NCBI RefSeq assembly: GCF_015832195.1
Contig: NC_052020.1
Coordinates: 60,267,888-60,331,887 of the forward strand
DNA from: Motacilla alba alba
Taxonomy: Eukaryota > Chordata > Aves > Passeriformes > Motacillidae
Length of the DNA stretch: 64,000 nt
Direction: 5' to 3'
Numbering within the stretch: the stretch's first letter is position 1; each line of letters opens with the position of its first letter. The position numbers were made by a program, and so were the translations under genes. Below, piece after piece: positions 1 through 10,449 of this stretch. The notes under the pieces are model-generated. The model was not told the DNA's origin. It worked only from the letters and a program-made list of their open reading frames with translations, and did no database searches.

Positions 1-560
1 TCATTGGCCCACAAGTGACCCCAGACCCATAGGTGACCCCAAACCCCATCAGCAACACGTAAGTGACCCTAAAACCCCATAGAGATCCACAAGTGCCCCC
101 CAAACCCCATAACTGACCCATAAGTGGCCCCAAACCGGCCCTCACTGCTCCACAAGTGACCCCAACACCCCATCATTGGCCCACAAGTGACCCCAGACCC
201 ATAGGTGACCCCAAACCCCATCAGCAACACGTAAGTGACCCTAAAACCCCATAAGAGACCCACAAGTGCTCCCCAAACCCCATAACTGACCGACAAGTGA
301 CCCTAAAACCCCATTAGGGACCCATAAGTGCCCCCAACCCCCATAAGTGACCCTAAAACCCCATAAGTGACCCACAAGTGACCCTAAAACCCCATTAGCG
401 ACCCACAAATGGCCCCCAAACCCCATAACTGACCACACAAGAGGCCCCAAACCAGCTCTCGCTGCCCCACAAGTAATCCCAGAACACCAAAACCTCTAAG
501 TGACCCCACAAGTGACCCCAGGACACTATTAGCGACCCTAAAACCCCATAAGTGACCCCA
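1..560. repeat. Minisatellite with 172-bp higher-order unit
   Basis: The short motif is AAGTGACCCTAAAACCCCAT and variants. The block starting at base 1 recurs almost exactly at base 173, and a third, more diverged block is recognisable around 420-560. The array runs off the left edge. No gene is seen in it; open frames across it are repeat artefacts. Confidence 0.9.
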
Positions 561-959
561 AAGCAGCCCCAGCAGCGAGCCCCAGCCCCCGGGTGGGAAA
601 GGAAAGGCAAGAGCTGCAGCTTTCCCTCTGGGTTAGGGGTGATGGGGAAATCAGCGTGGGCACGGGGGATTTAGGGCAGAGGGTGGTGATGGCAGCCAGA
701 CCCCGAGCAGGTCACAAAGCACCCGCTCCCTTCCCTGCCCTGGGAATGCTGCTGGACCCTGAAGGATGCCCAAGGGGTGCCAGGGCACGATGGCATCGGC
801 GCCCAGGGAATGGGGACAGTCCCAGCATGGTGTAGGATGGCAGGGGCTGTGCGGGTGCTCAAATCCCGGTTATCCCCCAGGACGATGGGACAGCCGGGAA
901 TGTCCCCGGGGAGGCTGCGGGGAATGGTCAGGGGGCCCTCGCACAGCACCTGCCACAGG

Positions 960-1350
960 GGACCGCGGGGACAGCAGGGTGACAAGCCACAGCACGGCCA
1001 CAGGGCAGGACCGCGGCAGGGTGACACAGCCACACGGCCACCGCGCGGGGTCACGGCGCCGGCAGGGTGACACGGGGACACGGCCAGTGCGGAGTCCCTG
1101 TTACGGCAAGATGAGCCGGGGACACGGCCACGGCATGGGCTGGCGCCAGCCACAGGGTGACACGGCAGCGGGGACAGACACGGGGTCACGGCCCAGCAGG
1201 GTGACCAGGCCACGGCGTGGGGACACAGGAGCACGGGGTGACAGCCCCGGCGGGGCAGCACGGCCACGGCACGGGGACAGAGCCACGGCACGGGGGACAG
1301 CGCATGGGACGCGACAGGGGACAAGGGGACAGGGCTGGCACGGGGACGCG
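960..1350. repeat. Degenerate GC-rich short-period repeat
   Basis: Irregular copies of GGTGACACGGCCACGG and CACGGGGACA recur throughout. The period is not constant, so this looks like slippage-derived low-complexity DNA next to a CpG-rich patch. No coding evidence on either strand. Confidence 0.6.
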
Positions 1351-1410
1351 CGGCTCGGGGCAGCACGGCGGTGTCCCCACGCTGATGTCCCCACGGTGGC
1401 GGGTACTCAC

Positions 1411-1511
1411 CGCCCGTGCCGGGCCACGCCGAGCCTGCCCTCCGCCCGGCCAATGTCGCCAATGTCGCCGCTGCCGCCGCCGCTGTCGCCGTCCCCACCG
1501 CGCCGCCGCAT
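1411..1511 (-). CDS. Candidate first coding exon of a divergent gene (possibly ABHD12B)
   Basis: On the minus strand an ATG at 1511-1509 opens a frame of 33 codons plus two bases (Met-Arg-Arg-Arg, then Gly/Asp/Ser rich). It runs to a near-consensus donor, GCG then GTGAGTAC, at 1410. The patch is CpG-rich, with CACCC/GC-box-like sequence just upstream (1520-1560). In human, ABHD12B lies head-to-head with NIN, which would put it here on the minus strand. The residues are low-complexity, so identity cannot be established, and a chance donor in GC-rich DNA is possible. Confidence 0.35.
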
Positions 1512-1694
1512 CGCTGCGCTCACGACAGCGCCGACAGGCCACGCCCACCGCAGGGGACACGCCCGCGTCACGGGGACACGGCCGTGTCACCAGGACACGC
1601 CCATGACACGCCCATCCGCGCCTCGGTTACAGGGACGGGGACAGGGACACCCGCGGTGTCGCCGCCCGCGGCAGCGGACTGGGGGGACCCGGCC

Positions 1695-2160
1695 GGGCTG
1701 CAGCCCCTTGTCCCCCAGGGCTGGCTGGGTGCCAGGGGTCTCTGGCAGGGTGACATCCCCTTGTCCCCCAGGGCTGGCTGGGTCCCAGGGGTCTCTGGCA
1801 GGGTGACAGTCCCTTGTCCCCCAGGGCTGGCTGGGTGCCAGGGGTCTCTGGCAGGGTGACAGTCCCTTGTCCCCCAGGGCTGGCTGGGTCCCAGGGGTCT
1901 CTGGCAGGGTGACATCCCCTTGTCCCCCAGGGCTGGCTGGGTGCCAAGAGGTCACTGGCAGGGTGACAGTCCCTTGTCCCCCAGGGCTGGCTGGGTGCCA
2001 AGAGGTCACTGGCAGGGTGACATCCCTTTGTCCCCCAGGGCTGGCTGGGTCCCAGAGGATCTCTGGCAGGGTGACAGCCCCTTGTCCCCCAGGGCTGGCT
2101 GGGTTCAGGGGGTCTCTGGCAGGGTGGCATCTCCTTGTCCCCCAGGGCTGGCCGTGTCTA
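1695..2160. repeat. 53-bp minisatellite, about 8-9 units
   Basis: The unit begins GGGTGACA and contains CTTGTCCCCCAGGGCTGG, then CTGGGT and GGGGTCTCTGGCA. Starts at 1748, 1801 and 1854 give a period of exactly 53. Later units diverge. It lies between the candidate minus-strand exon and NIN. Confidence 0.92.
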
Positions 2161-2209
2161 GAGGGACACCATCAGGGTGGCAGTCCCCTGTCCCCCAGGG
2201 ACCCCAGGA

Positions 2210-2807
2210 GATCTGCAGTCCCCTTTGACCCAGGGCTGGGTGGGTTTTGAGGGGACCCTAGAAAATCTGCAGTCTCCTGTCCCCCAAAAGAGGCCAGGGG
2301 GAGCATAGGGCCAGCAGTAAGGTGACACACCAGGGAAAACAGCCTTGCCCCGGGCGAGGAGCACAGAGGGAAAGCTTCCGGGTTCAAAAATAAAAAATAA
2401 TTTTTAAAATGGTTTAACACTGAAGCTGGTGGCCCCAGGATGCAGCAGGAAGGGTGGAAACCTGCTGCTGCCTGCCCTCCCAGCTGAGCCTCCCACCTGC
2501 AGCTCTGTCAGCCTGAGTCAGCTGGGCCTTTTCAGGATGAAACGTTCCCACCAGCAGAGAAATATCCCTGTTTCAGCAGAATTCCCTGTGCAAACCTGCC
2601 AGGTGCAGGAGGATGTGCTGCTGGAAGGCACCCACAGCTGGGCCAGCCCTTCAGCACCTCACCTGTCAGTGGGGCCCACAGCAGGGACCCCATAAATCAA
2701 CTGTGGGAGGGCTGGGGACAAACCTTTTCCCAGAGGAGCGGCCACCCAGGCTGGCGTTTGGAGCTGCTTTTATCCACAGTAAGACCTGGGCTGCTTTTCC
2801 TGAGTTG
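2210..2807. other. Unique intergenic sequence
   Basis: No gene, RNA or repeat recognised between the 53-bp array and the first CR1 copy. Confidence 0.6.
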
Positions 2808-3052
2808 GAATCATGGAATCCCAAAATGGTTTGGGTTAAAGGGGTCTTGAAGACCATCCCATCCCACCCCACCCCCTGCCATGGGCAGGGACACCTTCCA
2901 CTGTCCCAGGCTGCTCCAAGCCCTGTCCAGCCTGGCCTTGGACACTGCCAGGGATCCAGGGGCAGCCACAGCTTCTCTGGGAATTCTATTCCAGGGCCTC
3001 CCCACCCTGACAGGGAGCAATTCTTTCCCAATATCTAATCTAACCCTGCCTC
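2808..3052 (-). mobile_element. CR1 LINE 3' fragment
   Basis: Antisense CR1: the block starts AATCATGGAATCCC, continues GGTTTGGGTTAAAGGGG and GGGCAGGGACACCTTCC, and ends near AATATCTAATCTAACCC. Typical avian 5'-truncated copy. Confidence 0.9.
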
Positions 3053-3234
3053 AGCAGCAAAATGCAAATCCAGAGACAAACAGGTCCGGCCAAACCGGGG
3101 CTGTGGGCAGGCGCTGCGCGTTCCCCACCAGCAGCTGCTGCAATAAGGTGGCACAAGCCAGCCCGAGCTGCTCTTCCCATGCCTCAGGGCCAGGAGAAAG
3201 GGGAAATGACCAACAAATCCAGCTGGTTTCACAA

Positions 3235-3670
3235 GCCAGAGCTTTTCCTTCCACCCCCAATTTTTCCCCATTCCCAGCTAGTTTCACCAGAGCTTTTCCT
3301 TTCACCCCAATTTTTCCCCATTCATTCCCAGCTGCTTTCACAGGGTAGAGCTTTTCCCTCCACCCCCAATTTTTCCCCATTCCCAGCTAGTTTCACCAGA
3401 GCTTTTCCTTTCACCTCAAATTTTCCCCATTCTTTCCCAGTTGCTTTCACAAACCAGAGCTTTTCCTTTCACCCCAAATTTTTCCCCATTCTTTCCCAGC
3501 TGCTTTCACAAACCAAAGCTTTTCCCTCCACCCCCAATTTTTCCCCATTCTTTCCCAGCTGCTTTCACAAACCAGAGCTTTTCCTTTCACCCCCAATTTT
3601 TCCCCATTCTTTCCCAGCTGCTTTCACAAACCAAAGCTTTTCCATCCACCCCGATTTTTCCCCATTCCCA
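3235..3670. repeat. 59-bp pyrimidine-rich minisatellite, about 7 units
   Basis: Units contain AGCTTTTCCTTTCACCCC, AATTTTTCCCCATT and CCCAGCTGCTTTCACA. Corresponding points at 3460 and 3519 give a 59-bp period; some early units are shorter. The plus strand is strongly pyrimidine-biased, so both strands show open frames without coding meaning. Confidence 0.92.
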
Positions 3671-5696
3671 GTGAGTGCTGGAGCTGCAGCTCGGCAGTGA
3701 ATTCTCATAGGAGAGGTGATCCCCAACAACTCCAGTGATGCCCACAGGGCTGGGCAAGATGCCAGAGCAGTCTGGAGCTCCTGAGGGCTGGAAGGGGCTG
3801 GCACAGAGCTCGGAAATCTCCGAGTGCTCACCAGGATGGAGCAACCACCCAAATATTTCTTGCCACAAGGAGCCAGCAGAGCAAACACGAGGTTTTCCTG
3901 GGCTGAAGGGAGGATGCTCGGGTGGGATGAGGCGGGATGAGGCCCGGCAGGCGGGGATGGAGGGCGGTCGTGCGCTGGGAGCCGGACGGGCGATGGCAGC
4001 AGCGAGCCGCGGCCGAGGAGCGGCGGTGCCACTGCGGCTGAGCAGGGCTCGCCTTTGTTTTGTGCAAAAAATAGCAAAGTTTGGGCTTATGTCATCGCAA
4101 ACTTCTCCCGGCACCAGCTGGGAGATGGGGAGGTTCCCTCCAGCTGTTTTGTTTTGTTTTCCTACAGCGTCTTTTCCTTTTTCCCTTTATGTTTTGCTGG
4201 TGCCTCACGGCTTTTTTTAAATTACTGTCATTTTTCTGAATTTTTTGGCTATTTGACGACCTTCTTCCCCCTGTCCTGGCCGGGGTGAGGGGGCTCCTGT
4301 GCCAAACAGGGCACAGCTGGAAAGACCCCAGGAATGCAGGAGCAGCTCCCAGCTCGCCGCTCGGCAGCCGGACTTTTCCTCGCCCTAGAACAAAGCACCC
4401 CATTGTTCAGGGAAAATGGGAAGGAAAGCGTGACGGAGCAGCCAGAGCCAAGCCGGGGGTCACCCACAGCCGTGCCCCTGGTTTGGGTGGCACCGTGCCA
4501 GCCGCGCATCCATCGGCGGCTGCTGTCCCGCGATCCCCGTGCTTCCCACACGTCCCGGTTTTTGTGACGCCGTGGGTTGGTCGAGCCGAGGTTTCCTTCC
4601 TCCGAGCCGGCTGTAAATCCCATCCCGGAGCTCAGCTGCTCTCTGGGATGGGGGCTCCAAAAATAGGCGGGAGGGTCCCGTGTCTGGCACGGCCCCGCGG
4701 CTCCCCAGAAAAGCGCTTTTCTCCTGTGGGAAAAATAAAATCAGGATGCCTCTGCTAACAGCTGGTCCTAAAAATGAGTCAGGAATTTGCGCTGGGATGA
4801 TTAGCAGCGCTCCTGAGGCGGGGGGCTGCACGTCCCCGTGCCATGGGGACATGGGGACATCGGGCGTGCTGCCTGTCCCGTGCACGCGTGTGGCCCGTGG
4901 CTTTGTTGGGGGACAGGGGGGACTTTTCGGGGCTGTCGCTTGGATTAGAGAGGCAGGAGGAGGAGGAGGGTGAGGGGGATAAAGGTCCTGGCACTCGCCG
5001 GGCTCGCAACAAAACAAAGCACCAGATGGTTCCAACTTCAGCATAATACGCGGAGAAAAAGTGTTTGAAGCGGGGATGGAAAAGCAAATGTGGAAAGAGA
5101 GGGAGAAAGGAAAGAAAGAAAAACCCTCAGCAAGTGTCAGAGCAGAAGAAAGCGGCGGAGAAAAATGGCAAATGTTAAAAACCCAGACAAAAAGCCCTTG
5201 GCCGGCACAAAGCCACGGCTGCTGACATCTGTCCGGCAAAGGGCCCCTTCGCTTCGGAGTCACCTTGCCTTGCTGCTGTCACCTCGGGGACACGGCCACA
5301 GCCCCGGACAGGGCTTTGCTGGGTGTTGGGGACACCGTGCCATGTCCCACAGCCGCCGTGCTGCCCCCGGGGCAGGTGGCAGTGAGGCGCCAGGTGATGT
5401 GCAGCCGAGCTACCCCTAAATATTTTATTACAATATTTTATTGCAATACTTCTGGAGCTCTTTACGCTGTCACCTCACATGTCCCAGATGTCCTCGTGTG
5501 GCGGCAAACCCACCCGTGGCTCTGCTGTGGGGTTTTAAGCCAGGTTTATGATCTGAGCCAGGTTTATCCGACCCCCTGCGCGAGGCTTTTGTGTTCCCCT
5601 CGCTCCTCCTTACGAAATTTCTTGAACCCGCAGACCAGAGCCGCCTGGGAAAAGGGAAGAAGGCTAAAAAGTCGGGTCGCCCCTGGCATTTTCACC
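3671..5696. other. Unique intergenic sequence with CpG-rich patches
   Basis: Patches at 3925-4050 and 4440-4720 are CpG-rich, with AT-rich stretches between (for example ATATTTTATTACAATATTTT near 5420). The 3993 ATG opens an Ala/Arg-rich frame with no recognisable family and no convincing donor. Possibly regulatory; nothing firmer can be said. Confidence 0.4.

Positions 5697-5725
<29 letters not shown>
5697..5725. repeat. Poly(A) run of about 29
   Basis: An uninterrupted A tract in intergenic sequence. No coding sequence, CR1 or target-site duplication was seen next to it, so there is no support for a retrocopy. Confidence 0.85.
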
Positions 5726-5728
<3 letters not shown>

Positions 5729-6159
5729 CATGCAATTGCTCGAGAGCGGATTGCAGCGTGGGTGGAACCCCTGCTGAGCCATCAGAGAACCCACAAGCCT
5801 CGGGGACCGGCGGCTTCCTGCGGCTCGGCTGGCGCTGAGCAGGAGCGTGGGCGGGCGGCTCCGGCTGCCAGCCGGGACTGCCGAGGGCTGGAGCCCTGCT
5901 GTGGCACCGCCCCAGGGCTCCCCTGCCCCTGGGGGGGCTCCTGGGGCTAAGGGGGTCCTTGGTTTTGTGAGGGGCACGGGTGGGACAGTGCAGAGCCACC
6001 CCCGGTGCTGGCGCGGTGCGAGGGGTGGATGTCACAGCGCAGCGGCCGTCCTGTGTCACGGTGACACAAGGGGAGTCGGGATGTTGTTCCCCAGGCCCAG
6101 GGATGGCGGGGAGCTGGGGTGTCATGTCCCCGGGGGGAGGGGGGACAGCGATGTGCTGC

Positions 6160-6890
6160 TGTGACCTTCAGGCGTGGGACGGCCCAGGTGACGTGCCATT
6201 GTTTTTTTGGGACAATGCGGAGCTGCAGGGCCGTGTCCCCTGGGGTGCAGGACAGCGTGGAGCCGGGGTGATGCCACCCTGGGGGACAGGACAGCAAGGA
6301 CTCAGAGGTGTCCACTTGGCTTGTGGGAGGATGAGAACCAGAGTGATGTCACCGTGGGGGACAGGGCGCTGGGGAGCTGGGGTGATGCCACCCTGGGGTG
6401 CAGGATGGAGCTGGGGTGATGCTGCTCTGGAGTGCAGGGCAGCAGGAGCCAGTGTGATGTCCCCGTGGGGTGCAGAATGATGGGAACTCAGGTGATGTCA
6501 CCCTGGGGGACGGGACAGTTGGGAGCTGGGTGATGCCACCTTGGGGAGTGCGATGACAGGAACCGTGATGATGCCATTTGGGGGGGATGGGACATTGAAG
6601 AGCCACTCTGAGGTGTGGGACAGTGGGGACCATGGTGATGCCACCCTAGGGGCCAGGACAGTGGAGAGCTGGGCTGATGTCACCCGGGGGTGCAGAACAG
6701 CAGGGAGATGCGATGATGTCCCCTGGGGTGCCGGATGATGGGAAACCGAGGTGATGCCACCCGGGGGATCAGGACATCGGGGACCCAGGGTTAAACTATC
6801 CTGAGGTACAGGACAACGGGAAGTTGAGGTGATGCCACTCTGGGGGACATGCCATCAGGAAGCTGAGGTGATGCCACGCGGGCACAGAAC
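6160..6890. repeat. Degenerate minisatellite of roughly 55-60 bp
   Basis: Motifs such as GGTGATGCCACC, TGGGGGACAGGACAG and GGAGCTGGGGTGATG recur about twelve times with substitutions. The array ends at the edge of the NIN CpG island. Older and more diverged than the other arrays. Confidence 0.8.
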
Positions 6891-7400
6891 AGCGGGGACA
6901 CGCTGATGCCCCAGAGCTGGGGGACACCCCCGCAGCCGCCCCTCGCACCGAGGGGCGTTCCCGGGCGGTGCCGCACAAAGGCCGCCGGTCCCCCCGCCCC
7001 GGGGGCCGTCCCGCACCCCCGGGGCCGCCCCCGAGCCTGGGCCCAATAAACGCGGCCGCATTTGAACGCGGCGCCTCCCCCGGCCCCGCAACGCTCCGAG
7101 CGCTCCGCCAGCCCCGCCGCGCCCGCGGCACCGGCAGCCGGTGAGGCCGGGACGGGCGCGGGGGCGGCTGCGGGGAGCGGGGGGAGGACGGGGAAGGGGC
7201 ACCGGCGAGCCCCGGGAGCGGGGGGAGCGCTGAACGGCCCCGGTCCCTCCTCCGCGGGCGGTGCCGGGGCTCAGCCCGCCCCTTCCCGTCCCTTCCCGGC
7301 GGGGCCGGCCGCGTGTGCGGGGCGCCGGGACGGGCCGGGCCGGCGGGGAAGGGGCGCGGCGGCGAGGTGGGTGCCTGGGGAAGAAGGGGGTCTGGAGGGC
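6890..7400 (+). promoter_or_regulatory. NIN: CpG island, probable NIN promoter
   Basis: This is the densest CpG stretch upstream of the first coding exon, with long GC-only runs. A CCAAT-like box lies at about 7021-7026. No TATA box was seen, as is usual for a housekeeping centrosomal gene. The island ends about 5.7 kb before the start codon and contains a good donor at 7141. The transcription start cannot be placed from sequence alone. Confidence 0.55.
7030..7140 (+). other. NIN: Probable non-coding exon 1 of NIN (5' UTR); left edge uncertain
   Basis: A splice donor (CAGCCG then GTGAGG) begins at 7141 inside the CpG island. Vertebrate NIN begins with a 5' UTR exon followed by an exon carrying the ATG close to its acceptor, which is the arrangement here. 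No ATG was seen in the proposed exon. The left border is a guess placed just after the CCAAT-like box. Confidence 0.42.
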
Positions 7401-8034
7401 GGGGAGATGTTGGAGGGAAAGGGGGAATGCTGGAGGGATGGGATGCTGGAGGAAGGGGGTGATGGGGATAGGGGCTCAGGGCGCGGTGGTGGTTTCAGTG
7501 GGTGCCCCCCCAAAGCTCCCAGGTCCGCTCGGTGCTGGTGGCAGTGGTCCCGCGGGGTGACAGGTACCGGGTGCTGCTCGCCCTCATGCCAAGGGCGCCC
7601 CGTTCCTGCTCCCGGAGAGATGCTCCGGGCGCTGGGAGCGGGTTCTGGACCGCTCTCGCCGGGCTGAGCCCTGGGAGCAGCCGGCTGTGGCTGCAGGAAT
7701 TAATAACAGCAGTTGTTTTGTCATCGGCAGAGCTCTCGTTGTCACCAGGGTGGCAGACAGCATCTGCTGTCTGGTCGCCTACTGTGGGCCCGTCTCCCTT
7801 GGAGCATCCCTGTAGGGATGGAGCCGAGGAGCGCCAAAATCCCCAGCCCAGGAGCAGCCAGTGCTGGGATTTTACTGGGTGTCCGGGTGACAGTTTGGGT
7901 GTATCCCGTGTCTTCCTCTTGTGCTCCCCAAAACGGAGCTGAGGGAGGCTCTGGGCTCGTTGTCGCCGTGATTCAGCAGAGCCCGGCTTTATGGGAGCGG
8001 GGCAGCTCCGCGGGAATTCCCGAATCCATCCCGC

Positions 8035-8330
8035 GTTTCCCGGCGGGGCGGCGCTGGGTGAATTACCGGCTCGCTTTGTTTACTCCCGAAATAATCAGCT
8101 TTGTGCCTGCACCTTGGGCTTTATCGCACCCGGGGCTCCCCGAGTCACTGCGGAGCGACTCCAGCCCGATTTGCAAAATCAAACCAGATGGGCGCTTTGT
8201 TTTTCCTTACGGAGGGAAGGCTGGCAGTGAAAAGCCCTATTACAATGCAAATACCGGGCTGGCGTGAATATTCAAACCGCTGCGCTGCTTTTGAAGCTCT
8301 TTACATAAATTTATAGCGCTTTTAAAGCCA
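8035..8330. promoter_or_regulatory. Possible conserved non-coding element in intron 1
   Basis: A repeat-free stretch rich in recognisable binding-site words: TTGTTTAC (forkhead type), ATGCAAAT (octamer) at about 8245, and AT-rich TAAATTTATAG. It lies 1 kb past the CpG island. No alignment was available to test conservation. Confidence 0.35.
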
Positions 8331-8714
8331 GCGCTGCTCTGCTGATCTGGAGCGGAGCTTGGTTAACAGAATCGCTGCTCTCTGCCAACTTCGGAGGCTC
8401 TGGGGGTGTTTTTGGGGTGCACGGGGAGAGGTGGCATTGAGGTGCAAAGGGAAAATTATGAGCGTGGTCAATGGGGAGGAGGAGCTGCCAGCTGCAAGGC
8501 TGGCTCTGGTGGTGACCCTTGAAGAGCTGGGCGTGCTGTCAAGTGATTTACTGACATTTAGGTGCTTCATTGTCCTTTTGGGTTTTGTTTTTCCCTTTGG
8601 TTTCTCGGTGTGACCCTTTGTGGGGCTGCTGCTCCAAGAGGGGATGGGGTGTTGCGGCGTGGGCTGAGCTGGAAATTGTCCTGGCACGGTGTGGGGATTT
8701 TGGGGTGGACACAG

Positions 8715-9010
8715 GGACAGGGCACTGAGCTCTTCTCTCTGGTGACCAGCGACAGGACCCAGGGATGTCTGGAGCTGTGTCAGGTTTGGGTTGGATTTCA
8801 GGAAAGATTCCTCTCCCAGAGGGTGCTGGGCAGTGCCCAGGCTCCCCAGGGAATGGTGACATTCCCGAGGCTGCCATATCTCCAGGAGTTTGGACACCAC
8901 TCCAGGGATGCCCAGAGTGAGGTTTTTGGGGTGTCTGTTCAGGGCCTGGAGCTGCACTGGATGATCCCTGTGGGTCCCTTCCAGCTCAGGGAATTCTGTG
9001 ATTCAGCAGA
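8715..9010 (+). mobile_element. CR1 LINE 3' fragment
   Basis: Sense copy with GGTTTGGGTTGGATTTCAGG, CCCAGAGGGTGCTGGGCA and the tail CAGGGAATTCTGTGATTCAG. Confidence 0.85.
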
Positions 9011-9575
9011 GCTGCCGTGATGGATGAGAGGTTCATTAGGGAAGGAGATAATGAGCGTGAGACAACCTCAGCTCCGGCTTTCCAGCAAGAGCTCCACAGT
9101 CTGCTTTTGGTGGCTGCTGGGCATCTCGTACAACCCCCAGCATCAAAAGCTGGGCTCCTGGTGGCTTTTGCCAGCTGTGTTCTCATCTCCCAGGTTGTCA
9201 CAGGTGCAGTGGGGAGGGAAAGTTGCTTTAAAGTGCCCAAGCGTGGCCGTGCTCTGCAGCACAGGGGGGACACTCGAAGCAGTGACATCCCATGGAGTAG
9301 GTGCTTGTGTTTTGGAGGTGGCCACAGGATGCTGCCCTGCTGGGTAATTACTGCTAATTTCCAGGCCCTCATTTGAGTGAGCAGTAAAAACATTTTCCTC
9401 GCTGTCCCTTGGAGGTGATGACTTCAGTGGAGGGCAGGTGGGGATAAGGGCAAGGTACCCACAGCCCTGGTTAGTGATGCAGCCCGTGGGGGCATGTGGG
9501 CAGAGCATCCCCAAAATGTCCTTCTTGTGCTGCAGCAAATGTGATTTTGCATTGTCCCTGCCCGTGGCTGGGGGT

Positions 9576-9635
9576 TGGCATGAAGTGGCCTTTAAGGTCC
9601 CTTCCAACTGAAGTAATTCTGGGATTCTCTAATTC
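9576..9635 (+). mobile_element. CR1 3' tail
   Basis: Only the terminal part remains: CTTTAAGGTCCCTTCCAACT followed by ATTCTGGGATTCT. Confidence 0.75.
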
Positions 9636-9788
9636 GTACTGTTTATAAACACCCTCCCCACCCTCCCCCCAAAAAAGTAATTGTGCTAATTGTGCTGGTT
9701 TTCCTTGCTGATACCATTGATTGACCAATCTGTGTCTTCATTAGCTCCAGGCTAAAGCTGGTATCGATTCCAGGCACTGAAATATGCG

Positions 9789-9806
9789 AAGCAGTAATTA
9801 CTGCTT
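9789..9806. promoter_or_regulatory. 18-bp perfect palindrome with homeodomain core (intron 1)
   Basis: AAGCAGTAATTACTGCTT equals its own reverse complement and centres on TAATTA. It sits in a repeat-free stretch (9715-9860) that also contains ATTGATTGACCAAT and TATCGAT, which looks like conserved non-coding DNA. Enhancer function is inference. Confidence 0.4.
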
Positions 9807-9975
9807 TAGCCTATATTGTTTGAGTTAAATTTAGCCGAGAATTTAGTCCTATCAGGCCCCTGCATTGTGTGCCGTGAAGGTTATCTGGCTCTCAGGAGGG
9901 GGTGGGTTTAAAAGCAGGAAAGAAATGCCGGTGAAAACTTCCTCTTCTCATCATCCCGGAGCGCTTTGCTTCCCC

Positions 9976-10449
9976 GGGCTGGTAAGAAGGAGAACAGAAA
10001 TAAGGAATAATGTGGTGCTGAGTGCTGACTGTCCTAAACCTGCACTTTTCACTGCTGCCTGCTGAAGCTGGTCATTCCGGGGGCTTCAAACAGCACAGAA
10101 GGGCAGCAATAAATCTGAACAAAGTGATGCCCTGTGCAGGGATTGTCCCCTCTCCTCCTGGGGGGGGGACCAGGGAGCCCCAGCTCAGCTGCTGCCTGCC
10201 TGCCCCTATTATCCTGGGCTGGTAGTAAGGGGAACAGAAATAAGGAATAATGTGGTGCTGACTGTCCTAAACCTGCACTTTTCAGTGCTGCCTGCTCAAG
10301 CTGGTCATTCTGGGGGCTTGAAACAGCACAGAAGGGCAGCAATAAATCTGAACAAAGTGATGCCCTGTGCAGGGATTGTCCCCTCTCCTCCTGGGGGGCA
10401 CCGGGGAGCCCCAGCTCAGCTGCTGCCTGCCTGCCCCTATTATCCCGGC
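9976..10449. repeat. Tandem duplication of about 235-240 bp (intron 1)
   Basis: The segment from GGGCTGGTAAGAAGG at about 9976 recurs 240 bases later. After the second copy loses GAGTGCT the offset is 233 bases. Both copies end in CTGCCTGCCTGCCCC. Identity is high, so the event is fairly recent. No exon is proposed here. Confidence 0.9.

Noticed and set aside
671..1806. Long overlapping frames on both strands (275 codons minus, 346 codons plus)
   Set aside because: GC-rich low-complexity DNA with few stop codons; simultaneous opening on both strands argues against coding.
3062..3700. 212-codon plus-strand frame rich in Phe-Pro-Ser
   Set aside because: The 59-bp pyrimidine-rich minisatellite translated; no conserved domain.
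5697..5725. Poly(A) tail of a processed pseudogene
   Set aside because: No gene-like sequence or target-site duplication next to the tract.
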